DNA of 36,499 nucleotides, from contig CAKUXM010000014.1 in assembly GCA_934700335.1 (NCBI GenBank), positions 1 through 36,499 of the forward strand. Direction: 5' to 3'. Positions 23,194 to 32,124 of this stretch are shown here, piece after piece. Numbering within the stretch: the first letter of the stretch is position 1; each line of letters opens with the position of its first letter. The DNA is from an uncultured Candidatus Melainabacteria bacterium (GTDB lineage Bacteria; Cyanobacteriota; Vampirovibrionia; Gastranaerophilales; Gastranaerophilaceae). Position numbers and translations under genes: made by a program. The notes beneath the pieces were generated by a model. The model saw only the letters and a list, made by a program, of their open reading frames with translations. It ran no database searches and was not told the DNA's origin.

Positions 23194-24123
23194 TTATTTA
23201 TTTTTTAGTCTCATTTGAATATCTTCTAAAAGCTTTCTATTTATAGAAAGTAAATCTGATGCAATTGCAACAACAAACGTCTGAACACCTGTTATGATAA
23301 GAATTGATGCCAAGATTAAGGACTGAACATGTCCAGAACCTTCGCCAACAAAGTAGTAATACAAAAATCTTCCACCTGTTAATAGTCCTAAAATTAAGAA
23401 AATCGCAGAAATAGTTGCAAAAAATCTAAAAGGTCTGTAAACAATAAACATTCTTGTCATTGTTAAAATTGAGCGCAAAATATAAACAAAAATATTTGAA
23501 ATAAGACGAGATGGTCTTTCTTCTTTATTAACTCTAATTGGAACATTCTCAATGACCAAACCTTTTGCGTTTGCTTGAATAATAGTTTCAAGAGTATAAG
23601 TATAATTATCGAACACGTTAATACTCATTGCGGCACGTCTTGAAAATGCCCTGAAACCACTTGGGGCATCATTTATTTTTACACCACTAATTAAACTCAT
23701 CACTTTTGAACCAAGCTTCTGTAGCATTTTCTTAGATATTGAAAAATGTTTAATATCAGAGATTGGTCTTTCTCCGACAACCATATCAGCCTTATTATTC
23801 AAAATTGGTATAACAATTTTTTCAATATCATCTGCACAATACTGGTTATCCGCATCAGTGTTAACAACAATATCGGCACCAAGTTCAATAGCCTTGTTTA
23901 AGCCATAAGAAAAGGCACGAGCAAGACCATAATTTTTATTCAAAGAAAAAATATTTTTTACACCAAGGTCTTTGGCAACCTCAACTGTTTTGTCAGACGA
24001 GCCGTCATCAATGATTATCACTTCAATTTCGTCAATGCCGTCAATTGATTTTGGCAAAGCTTTTAAAGTGATTGGTAAAGTTTTTTCTTCATTAAAACAC
24101 GGTATTTGAATAATTAGTTTCAT
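23194..24123 (-). CDS. DPM1/GtrB-like polyprenyl-phosphate glycosyltransferase
   Basis: 309 residues. A GT2 domain of the dolichol-phosphate mannose synthase type occupies about 1-220: IQIPCFNEEKTLP (5-17), VIIIDDGSSDKT (35-46), and the metal motif VNTDADNQY with D-A-D at 90-92. Two C-terminal membrane helices (about 232-258 and 265-290) anchor it, as in GtrB/ArnC-like enzymes that transfer a sugar from a nucleotide to undecaprenyl phosphate. The head-to-head neighbour is an ArnT/GT39-like membrane transferase that uses exactly such lipid-linked sugars, which supports a joint pathway. Its stop abuts that of the papain-like gene. Sugar identity unknown. Confidence 0.87.
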   Translation of the reverse strand: MKLIIQIPCFNEEKTLPITLKALPKSIDGIDEIEVIIIDDGSSDKTVEVAKDLGVKNIFSLNKNYGLARAFSYGLNKAIELGADIVVNTDADNQYCADDIEKIVIPILNNKADMVVGERPISDIKHFSISKKMLQKLGSKVMSLISGVKINDAPSGFRAFSRRAAMSINVFDNYTYTLETIIQANAKGLVIENVPIRVNKEERPSRLISNIFVYILRSILTMTRMFIVYRPFRFFATISAIFLILGLLTGGRFLYYYFVGEGSGHVQSLILASILIITGVQTFVVAIASDLLSINRKLLEDIQMRLKNK

Positions 24124-24139
24124 AATTTTGTTTATATTA

Positions 24140-24145
24140 TATAAT
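24140..24145 (+). promoter_or_regulatory. -10 box placing transcription start at the ATG of the GT39-like gene
   Basis: A perfect TATAAT at 24140-24145 is separated from the ATG at 24152 by only 6 bases, and no ribosome-binding sequence precedes the ATG. This geometry predicts a leaderless mRNA. No convincing -35 is seen. Confidence 0.45.
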
Positions 24146-24151
24146 TAAAAT

Positions 24152-25780
24152 ATGAATTTTACAATTTTAGCTAGCTTAATTATCGTAGTATTAGGGTTAT
24201 ATTTCAGAATTATTCCATATGAACACATACAAGGTTTGTGGAATGACGAATATGTAGGTTGGTTTATTTCGCAAAAACCATTGCTTCAACCCTTTATAAA
24301 AGCTATGTTGGAACAATGCCACTTACCGTTGTATTATGTGTTTTTAAAAATATATACTTCAATATTTGGTAATAGCGATGTAGTACTAAGATCGTCCTCA
24401 ACAATTATCGGTTTAATATCAATAGTTACAATGTTTTTCGTAGGTAAAACAAAAAGTAAAACTTTAGGTTTTGTTTGTGCCTTTTTCACTGCAGTAAGTG
24501 GATTTTTGATATATTATTCGTACGAAGTTAGACCTTATGTTCTAATATTCTTACTTTCTGCGTTGTCATTATTGTTTACTCTAAGACTCTTTGAAGAAAT
24601 CAACAAAAAAAATCTTTTTTGGTATTTATTTTTTAATATATTAATCCTTTTGACTCATACTCTAGGATTTATTTATGTTTTAACAAACTTAATTATTGTT
24701 GCAATGTTTTTAAAGGAAAACAAACCTAAATATGCGACAAATATATTTTTAACCGTTGGTGTATTTTTCTTATTGATTACTCCAATTATAATAAAAATTT
24801 TCACAACAATCTCATATTCTCAATGGTGGGGAATTTCTTCATTCTCAAAATTGGCATTTATGTTTACAGATATGTTTTCAAATTATTTGATAAACCTTCT
24901 AAATGCCCCTGCGAATCTTTTTACGGCAATAACACCTGATTATTTTGTGTTTGGAATAATTCCAACAACTATTTGCGTAATAGGCTTAGTTGTTTCATTA
25001 TTCGCAGAAAACTCAAACGCTAAAAAACTATTAATTATTGCTTCTGTACCAACAATAATTTTACTTTTGGTTTCATTTACTTCAAAATTTGTATTTTTGA
25101 GCAAATACAATATTGAAGTTTATCCAATATTTATTTATTTATCAATGCTTGGTTTATCAAGTATAAAAAGATACAAACTAAAAGCTTCATTAATTGTAAC
25201 TTTGTTTGTTTTAAATATTTTTGTATTATTCACACCAACATTTAAAGAACATTTTATCAAGCCAGAATCAAACAAACTAGTTGCAGAATTACTAAATGAT
25301 GCTCACTTAAAGAAAGATGACGTCATTCTTTTTACGTATTATCCACGTGAAAGATTTATGAAATACTTCGATTATTCTCAATACGAAATAAGAGAAGTTC
25401 ATAAAGGAAATTTCTTCTACTACTTAACTCCAGATACAAGTTATCAAGAAGCTGTTTTAAAAGGAAAAGAAATATACAAACCTATTTATACATCTAGTAA
25501 CAATCCTCATTTTTCATCAATGATTGAAAATGAGTTTTACCAAAACCTCAAAAAAGGTTCAAAAATTGCAGTAATCTTTTTAAACTCTGTTTCTATGTTC
25601 AGTGATGTGCAACTATACACTATTACTCAAAACGATAAATACTACAACAGCACACCACAACCTTATATGATTTTTTCTTACGTGAAAAATTACTTAATTA
25701 AAAAGATGAATGAAGACTTAAAAATTGTTAAGTATGAACAAAACGGTAATTGGTCAATGATAGTTTTTGAAAAGAAATAG
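24152..25780 (+). CDS. GT39/ArnT-like integral membrane glycosyltransferase
   Basis: 542 residues with roughly ten to eleven membrane helices up to about residue 350 and a soluble C-terminal domain of about 190 residues. The first periplasmic loop has LWNDEYVGWF (29-38); its D-E (32-33) is the acidic pair conserved in protein mannosyltransferases and ArnT-like (PF13231-type) enzymes that take a sugar from a polyprenyl-phosphate donor. LPLYYVFLKIYTSIFG (58-73) and the paired YYSYEVRPYVLIF are also typical. Target could be lipid A, a surface polymer or a protein. It is divergently arranged with a DPM1-like gene that could make its donor. Confidence 0.86.
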   Translation: MNFTILASLIIVVLGLYFRIIPYEHIQGLWNDEYVGWFISQKPLLQPFIKAMLEQCHLPLYYVFLKIYTSIFGNSDVVLRSSSTIIGLISIVTMFFVGKTKSKTLGFVCAFFTAVSGFLIYYSYEVRPYVLIFLLSALSLLFTLRLFEEINKKNLFWYLFFNILILLTHTLGFIYVLTNLIIVAMFLKENKPKYATNIFLTVGVFFLLITPIIIKIFTTISYSQWWGISSFSKLAFMFTDMFSNYLINLLNAPANLFTAITPDYFVFGIIPTTICVIGLVVSLFAENSNAKKLLIIASVPTIILLLVSFTSKFVFLSKYNIEVYPIFIYLSMLGLSSIKRYKLKASLIVTLFVLNIFVLFTPTFKEHFIKPESNKLVAELLNDAHLKKDDVILFTYYPRERFMKYFDYSQYEIREVHKGNFFYYLTPDTSYQEAVLKGKEIYKPIYTSSNNPHFSSMIENEFYQNLKKGSKIAVIFLNSVSMFSDVQLYTITQNDKYYNSTPQPYMIFSYVKNYLIKKMNEDLKIVKYEQNGNWSMIVFEKK

Positions 25781-26182
25781 CTAATTCACAACAAAAAATG
25801 CAAATGCCATCGGGTGATGCAAGTTTTCTCGTTTAAAAATCTGCATTAAAAACTTACCTCTAGAATGAACTACAACGTAATCTGTGTAATAATTCACTTC
25901 ATCTTTCATCAATCTATAATCCCCTGACCAATATGGTTTATAAAAAAGTGGAGTTGTTTTATCAATAACAGAAGAAACCTGAACTCTTATATAGGGCGAT
26001 TTCATGTCCTTTGCTGTTGCAAACAAATAATAAATTCTTTCTCCAACTTTAAAATTTGTTTTAACTTGATGAAAGTTATCTTTTGAAAATGGTTCATTAT
26101 TAAAAATGATAACAGCATGCTTATTACTACAACCAGTAGCAATAAACATAACCATTATCAATGTAATTAATATCTTTTTCAT
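25781..26182 (-). CDS. Small lipoprotein of unknown function
   Basis: 133 residues with a textbook lipoprotein signal: MKKILITLIMVMFIATGCSN, lipobox ATGC, lipidated Cys18. The mature part is short and beta-rich (VGERIYYLFATAK, YIRVQVSSVI) with many aromatic and basic residues, and ends in a hydrophobic AFAFFVVN. No family recognised. It starts 6 bases after the large TPR gene and is probably co-transcribed with it, suggesting a shared envelope function. Its stop abuts that of the GT39-like gene on the other strand. Confidence 0.8.
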   Translation of the reverse strand: MKKILITLIMVMFIATGCSNKHAVIIFNNEPFSKDNFHQVKTNFKVGERIYYLFATAKDMKSPYIRVQVSSVIDKTTPLFYKPYWSGDYRLMKDEVNYYTDYVVVHSRGKFLMQIFKRENLHHPMAFAFFVVN

Positions 26183-26188
26183 ATTATC

Positions 26189-28288
26189 TTATGGTAAATT
26201 TGCTTCCAATGTTGAGATTTTACTAGCAATTGCTTTTTTAGTTTTATCATCAGATACTAAATTGTAATATGACTTATAGTATTTAACAGCGTTTGCATAG
26301 TCTTCATCTTTTTCATAACTCAATGCCATTGCATAATAAGCATTAGCATAATTTGGGTTTAGCGAAATTACCTTATTAAAGCATTCTCTGCATAATCTAT
26401 AATTGTTTAGAGTTGCATATGACAAACCTAAATTGAACCACGCATCAGCATAGTTTTTATTTAAACTTGTAGCTTTTTTATAGTAGTTAATTGCATTATC
26501 AATATCATTTTGCATTTTGTATAAGTTCCCAACCTTGAAGGCTGTTACAGGGTCGTTAGCATTGATTTTTAAGGCTTCAATATATTTAGTTAATGCTTCA
26601 TCAAAACGAGTTTGTTTGTATAGAGAATCACCTTCTGTAATCAAAGTTTTAGACTTGTCCTGAATAGCGTTAGATTTGTCTTTAATCATCAAGTCATCAA
26701 TTGATGATTCCGCAGATGCAGTTACTTGTTGAGGAGCAACTGAACTTTGAGCAGTAGCGGAGTCTGTCTGGCTAATAGTAGCATCGACTTTAGCCTCATT
26801 TTCTTCAATAGCTTTGTCATTAACTGTTAAGGCTTGTTTGAAAGCTTCATAAGCTGTTTTGTAAGTTTTATTGTTTGGATCAAGCGAAACAGCTTTTTGA
26901 TAGTATTTATCAGCTCTATCTCTAAAATTTAAACTGTCGTGAGCTTTTGCCAAACCAAAATTTGCCTTTGCAGAATTTGGGTCAACCTCAATGGCTTTGT
27001 CATAGAAGTTCAAAGCATTCTTAAATTCAGCGTTTACAAGCATATTATCACCTTTGATACAAAGAGCTTCAACCAAATTGTTTCTCAATCTATCATTTGA
27101 TTGTTCTGCAAGCAAATCGTAGTACAAACTAATCGCTTCATCATATTTTTTCAAAGCATGAAGAACTAAAGCCTTATTTGCCAAAGCTTCTCTATTTTCT
27201 TCGTTTTCAAGAACAATGTTATAATGTTTTAAAGCATTAGTATAATCACCTTTTGCATGATAAGCTTCAGCTAAAGCTTTTTCTGTCTTCATGTCAGAAG
27301 AATCTTGTTCAAGAACCTTTGTGAAAATTTCAATAGCCTCATTGTATTTTTTGTTATTTTTGTATAGTAAACCTAACTTAATAGAAGCATTGATATCTTC
27401 TGGATAAGCTTTTAAATACATTTTGTATTGTTCTACTGCACCGTCAATGTTTTTCATATCTGCAAGAAGTTGAGCGTAATTAAATCTAAGACCATGACAA
27501 TCTGGTTTCAGTTCAAATACTCTGTCAAACATTGCCTTAGACTCGTTATAACGTTTCACTTCTTGATAAGAAATAGCAAGATAACTCATAGTTGAAATAT
27601 TATCATTATTGTTTCTCAATGCAATCTTAAACATATCAATCGCAGTTGAGTATTGACCTTGTTTAAACAACGCATAACCGTATGAAGCATAATCCTTAAA
27701 CAAAGCTGGATTTTTTGTATATAATTCGCCAAATTCATCAATAGCTTTTACAAAATCATTATTTCTAAGATACGAATTCGCCAAATTTTCACGAGCTTCG
27801 TAGTGGTCTGGATAAGCACTTAAAAACATCTTGTAATTATCAATTGCTTGACTGTAGTTACCTTGTAAATACAAAATATTAGCAATATTGACGTAATTAT
27901 ATTTATAAGTAGGGAATAGCTCCATTGCTTGCATATATGACTTATAAGCATTGTCATAATCATTCATATTTTGAAGAATATTACCAATACTGATATAGAT
28001 AAAAGCATCGTTTGGTCTTAATTTAATAGCCTTTTTATAGGCAGCTAGTGCATTTTGGTTATCGCCTAAATCAGTGTATAAGCCTGCCAATTTCGTATAT
28101 AAAATAGCATCATCACCATTTTCTTTAATTGCAGCATAAATCAACTGGATAGCTTCTTCATACTTATGTTGGTATTCAAGCTGACAAGCATTTTGATAAT
28201 GAGCATGCGCTTCAGCTGTCATTTTTGCATTTGCCGATGAACCTTGTATAAACAAAATAACTGCTAATATTGCTATAAAACGTTTCAT
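26189..28288 (-). CDS. Large exported TPR-repeat protein, 699 aa
   Basis: A cleavable signal peptide (MKRFIAILAVILFIQGSSANA) leads into a nearly uninterrupted array of tetratricopeptide repeats from about 28 to 485, at least twelve 34-residue units (for example GNYSQAIDNYKMFLSAYPDH, YNEAIEIFTKVLEQD). A low-complexity linker rich in S, A, T and Q follows (about 489-549). A second block of about four TPRs reaches residue 690. This forms a long superhelical scaffold in the periplasm or on the outer membrane's inner face. The ribosome-binding site is AAGGGAG. It is co-encoded with a small lipoprotein (6-base gap). Comparable TPR giants often organise secretion or envelope-polymer machinery; here that is inference. 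Confidence 0.88.
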   Translation of the reverse strand: MKRFIAILAVILFIQGSSANAKMTAEAHAHYQNACQLEYQHKYEEAIQLIYAAIKENGDDAILYTKLAGLYTDLGDNQNALAAYKKAIKLRPNDAFIYISIGNILQNMNDYDNAYKSYMQAMELFPTYKYNYVNIANILYLQGNYSQAIDNYKMFLSAYPDHYEARENLANSYLRNNDFVKAIDEFGELYTKNPALFKDYASYGYALFKQGQYSTAIDMFKIALRNNNDNISTMSYLAISYQEVKRYNESKAMFDRVFELKPDCHGLRFNYAQLLADMKNIDGAVEQYKMYLKAYPEDINASIKLGLLYKNNKKYNEAIEIFTKVLEQDSSDMKTEKALAEAYHAKGDYTNALKHYNIVLENEENREALANKALVLHALKKYDEAISLYYDLLAEQSNDRLRNNLVEALCIKGDNMLVNAEFKNALNFYDKAIEVDPNSAKANFGLAKAHDSLNFRDRADKYYQKAVSLDPNNKTYKTAYEAFKQALTVNDKAIEENEAKVDATISQTDSATAQSSVAPQQVTASAESSIDDLMIKDKSNAIQDKSKTLITEGDSLYKQTRFDEALTKYIEALKINANDPVTAFKVGNLYKMQNDIDNAINYYKKATSLNKNYADAWFNLGLSYATLNNYRLCRECFNKVISLNPNYANAYYAMALSYEKDEDYANAVKYYKSYYNLVSDDKTKKAIASKISTLEANLP

Positions 28289-28356
28289 AATTTCTCCCTT
28301 ATAATCAACTTATAGAATATCAAATATTGTAAAATGTGTAAAATTTTTAGCAAATC

Positions 28357-28992
28357 TTAATCAAAAATTTTATCGCAATATTTTGATATTGGGCACTTTT
28401 CACATAAAGGTTTTTGAGGTTTACAAATATTTTGCCCAAAAGTAACAATCAAGGTGTTTATATCAATCCAATATTTTTTAGGAAGCTTTTCTCTAAGCGC
28501 AAACTCTGTTTCTTCTGGATTTTTAGTTTTTACATAACCTAATCTATTAAAAATTCTGTGAACATGGACGTCAACACAGATTGCAGGTTTGTTAAAACCT
28601 TTTGCCAAAACGAGATTAGCAGTTTTTCGACCAACCCCATTGAATTTGATAAGTTCTTCGATTTCTTCTGGAACTTGAGAATTGTATTTCTCCACAAGTT
28701 CTTTTGATAACTGAACAATTTGTCTTGCTTTATTTGCATAAAAACCAACCGGATAAATAGCCCTTGCTAAATCTTCAACATTAACTTTTGCCATTTCTTC
28801 GGGGGTTTTTGCAAGCTCAAGCATTCTCAAAGTTGCAGGGTAAGTTGTTTTGTCATTTGTGCGTAAGCTCAATATACACGCAATCAAAACCAAATATGGA
28901 TTTTTAAAGTTTTCCATTAGTTTTACAAAATCACTTTGAGGCATATTTGTATTGTTCAAAATTTTAACAATTTCATCAATTTTATCAGTCAT
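28357..28992 (-). CDS. nth: Endonuclease III-like DNA glycosylase/AP lyase
   Basis: 211-residue base-excision repair enzyme that removes oxidised pyrimidines. The helix-hairpin-helix is FNGVGRKTANLVLA with catalytic Lys123; the catalytic Asp is Asp141 in VDVHVHRIFNRLG. The C-terminal [4Fe-4S] loop is complete with Cys190, Cys197, Cys200 and Cys206 (C-x6-C-x2-C-x5-C). The segment ILSLRTND (40-47) replaces the SAQTTD-type motif of E. coli Nth, a variant also seen in archaeal-like EndoIII, so substrate range may differ. It overlaps lpxK by 8 bases and is the last gene of the gshA-mla-lpxK cluster. Confidence 0.93.
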   Translation of the reverse strand: MTDKIDEIVKILNNTNMPQSDFVKLMENFKNPYLVLIACILSLRTNDKTTYPATLRMLELAKTPEEMAKVNVEDLARAIYPVGFYANKARQIVQLSKELVEKYNSQVPEEIEELIKFNGVGRKTANLVLAKGFNKPAICVDVHVHRIFNRLGYVKTKNPEETEFALREKLPKKYWIDINTLIVTFGQNICKPQKPLCEKCPISKYCDKIFD

Positions 28993-29989
28993 TTAATAAT
29001 TCCGCACAATTAATATTTAATCTTAATTTTAAGGCATAAACATTGTCTAAATTAAAATCTTTAATCTTAACTGCATCTTTTTCAGTCGTAACAATCGGCA
29101 TTTTAATATTTTCAAGTTCTGATTTCTTATAAATATGGTGGTCGTCAAATACAATTTTATCTCTTATAATAAATCTTGGCGATAAAAATTTAAAGAATTG
29201 TTCAGGTTGACCTATAGCACAAACTGCAACAGCTTCAACGTCATTAGGAAGATGAACCCCTGTTTTAATATTATAAACTTCCGCAGGCCCCGCATCACAA
29301 ATTTGAGCGTTTAATTCTTCTGCGAATTCAATAACTTTTTCGTAATTATTAGAAGCTTTGGACATAACAACAATTTTATCAGCACGTCGGATATTTGTGA
29401 GAGATTCTCTCAACGGACCTTGAGGAAGTTGTTTCGCATTACCAAAACGCTTTTCACTATCAATTACTAAAATATTTTTATCTCTATAAATTTTTCTATG
29501 TTGAAAAGCATCGTCAAGAATAATATTTTTAACACCAAAATGTTCTATAGCATATCGTGCTGCCTTAACTCTTGAAGAACAAGTTATAACAATAAGCCCT
29601 TTAATATTTTGAGCATACCAATAAGGCTCGTCCCCAGATTTTTTAGCCTCATAAAAAATTTTTTCACCATCAGAAATAACATTAACGTTTTTAGAAGAAA
29701 GTTCCCCTCTATAACCTCTTGATATTACAGCAGTCTTTTCACCTTTTGATAAATAGTATTTAGCGATTTCTGAAACAAGAGGAGTTTTACCAACTCCACC
29801 TGTAGTCAAATTGCCAACAGCAATGACATTTGCGTTAACCTTAACTGCTTTTAAAATGTTTAAATCATAAAGAGTGTTTCTAATTTTTGTAATCAATGAA
29901 TAGAAAAAAGTTGGAATTGACAAGATATAGTACAACAAAGTTCTTTCACCACTATAATGTAATTTTGTAATTTCACTTTTTATATTCAT
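28985..29989 (-). CDS. lpxK: Tetraacyldisaccharide 4'-kinase (lipid A kinase)
   Basis: 334-residue inner-membrane-associated kinase that adds the 4'-phosphate to the lipid A precursor. A hydrophobic N-terminal helix (about 18-35) precedes the P-loop GNLTTGGVGKT (59-69). Other LpxK blocks are SRGYRG (90-95), GDEPYW (119-124), DDAFQH (159-164, usually DDGFQH) and VTTEKDAVK near the C-terminus. Length is normal. Its presence shows the organism makes lipid A and so has an outer membrane. It begins 2 bases after mlaD and overlaps nth, tying lipid A synthesis to the MCE lipid transporter. Confidence 0.95.
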   Translation of the reverse strand: MNIKSEITKLHYSGERTLLYYILSIPTFFYSLITKIRNTLYDLNILKAVKVNANVIAVGNLTTGGVGKTPLVSEIAKYYLSKGEKTAVISRGYRGELSSKNVNVISDGEKIFYEAKKSGDEPYWYAQNIKGLIVITCSSRVKAARYAIEHFGVKNIILDDAFQHRKIYRDKNILVIDSEKRFGNAKQLPQGPLRESLTNIRRADKIVVMSKASNNYEKVIEFAEELNAQICDAGPAEVYNIKTGVHLPNDVEAVAVCAIGQPEQFFKFLSPRFIIRDKIVFDDHHIYKKSELENIKMPIVTTEKDAVKIKDFNLDNVYALKLRLNINCAELLND

Positions 29990-29991
29990 AA

Positions 29992-31350
29992 TTAAAACAT
30001 CAATCTAAATAATAAAAATCTTTTATTCAATTTTTCTGAGAATTTTCTCAAGTTGGCAGTTGAAGCTGCAACATCTGAAAGAATACAAGAAACTTCTTTT
30101 TTCTTATCAGGTGGTAAGCTATTAACAACCTCTAACGCTGAAGATATATCACTCATAGCTTTATTGATATTAGTAACTGCAGTAGATAAGTCTTTCTTAA
30201 CCTTGTCGTCTTTTGTCATATTGTTAACGTAAGTAGAAATATCACTAACGTTTGTCATAATAACAGTTAAGTCTTCTGCAATAACTTTAGAATCTGTTTT
30301 TTCAAGGACATTACTCAAGTTATTAGAAAGTCTATTGATAGATGTTGCTGTATCATATAGAACTGGTTTAAACTTAGGATCGCCAATAATAGAATTAACA
30401 TCATTTGTAACTTTGTTAAAGTCTTTTGTAATTGAATTCATCATTGCCATCATTTGGTCTAAGTCCTTTTGAGAGGCATCAAGGAGTTTTTCTGCTTTCG
30501 CAACAGTTGTAGTTGCTTGTGCAGTCAATTCGTTGATATTAATAACAGATTGTTTCAAATCAGCAATAACGTCATCAGACAATAAATCATTAATTTTCTT
30601 ATTTGTTTCTGTTAAAGATTCAGCAGCTTTGTATTGCCATTCCATAAAATCCGAAATTCTCATTGGTTCAATAATTGTATAAATTGAATTTTGTTCTGGA
30701 TAAGGGAGCGGAGAATCATCTAATGGAGCAATTCTAAGTTTTTTAACTTTACCATCTCTAACGATATTTCCTTTCAAAAATTCAGGCAAAATTAATCCTG
30801 GAAGATTAACAATGTAATCTATTTTGTAAGCATATTGAGTATGAATATTTTGTCTTAATTGAAGTGGCAATGTACTTGTGCTCAAAACTTGAGTGTTTTT
30901 AACATACCCTACATCGTAATATTTTTCGTCCAATTTAATTTGAACTTTATCGTCTTTAAACAATAAAGAACGTTGAATCATTGGAACATAAACTGTTCTT
31001 GTTTTTGGAGGAGTAATTTCAAGGAATTGTTCACCAATCAAACCTGATTGTTGAATAGAAATGCTTGAAGCCTTAGGAATAGTAACACCTTTTTCTGTAA
31101 TAACAAATCTAAGTTTTACATAACTTTTTCCGTCTTCAACAACAGGAATAATCTCTTCAACTTGACCTACTCTTAACCCCATCATTTGAACACCACTACC
31201 GGGGCGCATACCGTTTACATCTTTAAACATAACCTCAACTCTGTCTGCATTTGAAAAAGCACGACCTTGAGCCCAAAGAATAGTAAACAATAATACGATT
31301 ATTGCAACTAACGTTAATATCCCCACTTTAAATGATGATGAAAGGTTCAT
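29992..31350 (-). CDS. mlaD: MCE-domain (MlaD-type) lipid-binding protein
   Basis: 452 residues. One N-terminal membrane helix (about 9-27) is followed by an MCE domain (about 37-114: DRVEVMFKDVNGMRPGSGV, LRVGQVEEI, SGLIGEQFLEI). MCE proteins form a hexameric ring that passes phospholipids between membranes. The protein is far longer than E. coli MlaD (about 183). An extra beta-rich insert spans about 117-240. The long C-terminal region (about 245-445) is helical with many T/N/D/S heptads, probably a coiled-coil tube or needle reaching across the periplasm as in longer MCE proteins. Linked to MlaE and MlaF genes; 44 bases after mlaF. Confidence 0.92.
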   Translation of the reverse strand: MNLSSSFKVGILTLVAIIVLLFTILWAQGRAFSNADRVEVMFKDVNGMRPGSGVQMMGLRVGQVEEIIPVVEDGKSYVKLRFVITEKGVTIPKASSISIQQSGLIGEQFLEITPPKTRTVYVPMIQRSLLFKDDKVQIKLDEKYYDVGYVKNTQVLSTSTLPLQLRQNIHTQYAYKIDYIVNLPGLILPEFLKGNIVRDGKVKKLRIAPLDDSPLPYPEQNSIYTIIEPMRISDFMEWQYKAAESLTETNKKINDLLSDDVIADLKQSVININELTAQATTTVAKAEKLLDASQKDLDQMMAMMNSITKDFNKVTNDVNSIIGDPKFKPVLYDTATSINRLSNNLSNVLEKTDSKVIAEDLTVIMTNVSDISTYVNNMTKDDKVKKDLSTAVTNINKAMSDISSALEVVNSLPPDKKKEVSCILSDVAASTANLRKFSEKLNKRFLLFRLMF

Positions 31351-31394
31351 ATATCCCCAATTCCTTCCTTTGTTTTAAGTTTATCAGAAAAAAT

Positions 31395-32114
31395 TTATTC
31401 TGCCAACATTTTCATAGGACCTTCAAGAGATGCCGCTACAAACTGCTTAGTGTAATCATTTCCAGAATGTAACATTTCTTCAGGAGTTCCTTCAAAAACT
31501 TTTTCACCTTTGTAAATCATTAAGACTCTATCTGCTGTTCTTTTAATTGTAGACATTTGGTGAGTAACCACAATTGAAGAAGCTTTTGTTTCATCTTTCA
31601 ATCTAACGATATAATCCTCAATCAAAGTAGATGAAATAGGGTCCAACCCCGCAGTAGGTTCGTCAAACAAAATTGTTTTAGGCTCAGTAACAATAGCACG
31701 GGCAAAGCTTACACGTTTTTGCATACCACCTGAAAGTTCTGATGGAAATTTGTCTTCAATCCCTGCTAAACCGACTAATTTTAATTTTTGTTTAACTATA
31801 TTATTCAAATCGTCTTTTGTATATTTTTTTCTTAAATCAGGTCTTTCTGTAAGCGCAAATGCAATGTTATCAAACACATTCATTGAGTCAAATAGTGCTG
31901 AATATTGAAAAACCATTGCAATATCACCTTCTGAAGTTTTTACAGTTCCCATATCTTGTTGAAGTAGTCCACAAATAATTTTTAAAATAGTACTTTTACC
32001 AGAGCCACTAAAACCAACGATAGCTAATGTTTCACCATCTTTTACGTCAAATGAAATATTATTTAAAACTGTTTTATCATCAAATTTTTTAACTAAATTT
32101 CTAACTTCAATCAT
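31395..32114 (-). CDS. mlaF: MlaF-type ABC transporter ATPase
   Basis: 239-residue cytosolic ATPase energising the MCE lipid transporter. Walker A GFSGSGKST (34-42), Q-loop Gln70, signature LSGGM (127-131) with the MlaF-like continuation QKRVSFARA, Walker B ILFDEPTAGLD (148-158) and switch His185 are all present. The LSGGM variant is typical of MlaF-like ATPases. It starts 10 bases after mlaE. It is the only ABC ATPase in the window, so it may also serve the orphan MlaE paralogue at 14.9-15.6 kb. Confidence 0.95.
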   Translation of the reverse strand: MIEVRNLVKKFDDKTVLNNISFDVKDGETLAIVGFSGSGKSTILKIICGLLQQDMGTVKTSEGDIAMVFQYSALFDSMNVFDNIAFALTERPDLRKKYTKDDLNNIVKQKLKLVGLAGIEDKFPSELSGGMQKRVSFARAIVTEPKTILFDEPTAGLDPISSTLIEDYIVRLKDETKASSIVVTHQMSTIKRTADRVLMIYKGEKVFEGTPEEMLHSGNDYTKQFVAASLEGPMKMLAE

Positions 32115-32124
32115 AATTCACACC

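Noticed and set aside
23233..23250. Hairpin CTTTCTAT / ATAGAAAG near the end of the DPM1-like gene, considered as terminator of the convergent papain-like gene
   Set aside because: No T tract follows it on either strand.
28320..28372. AAAATTTTT / AAAAATTTT pairing after nth considered as a terminator
   Set aside because: The stem is A/T only and no clear U tract is positioned after it.
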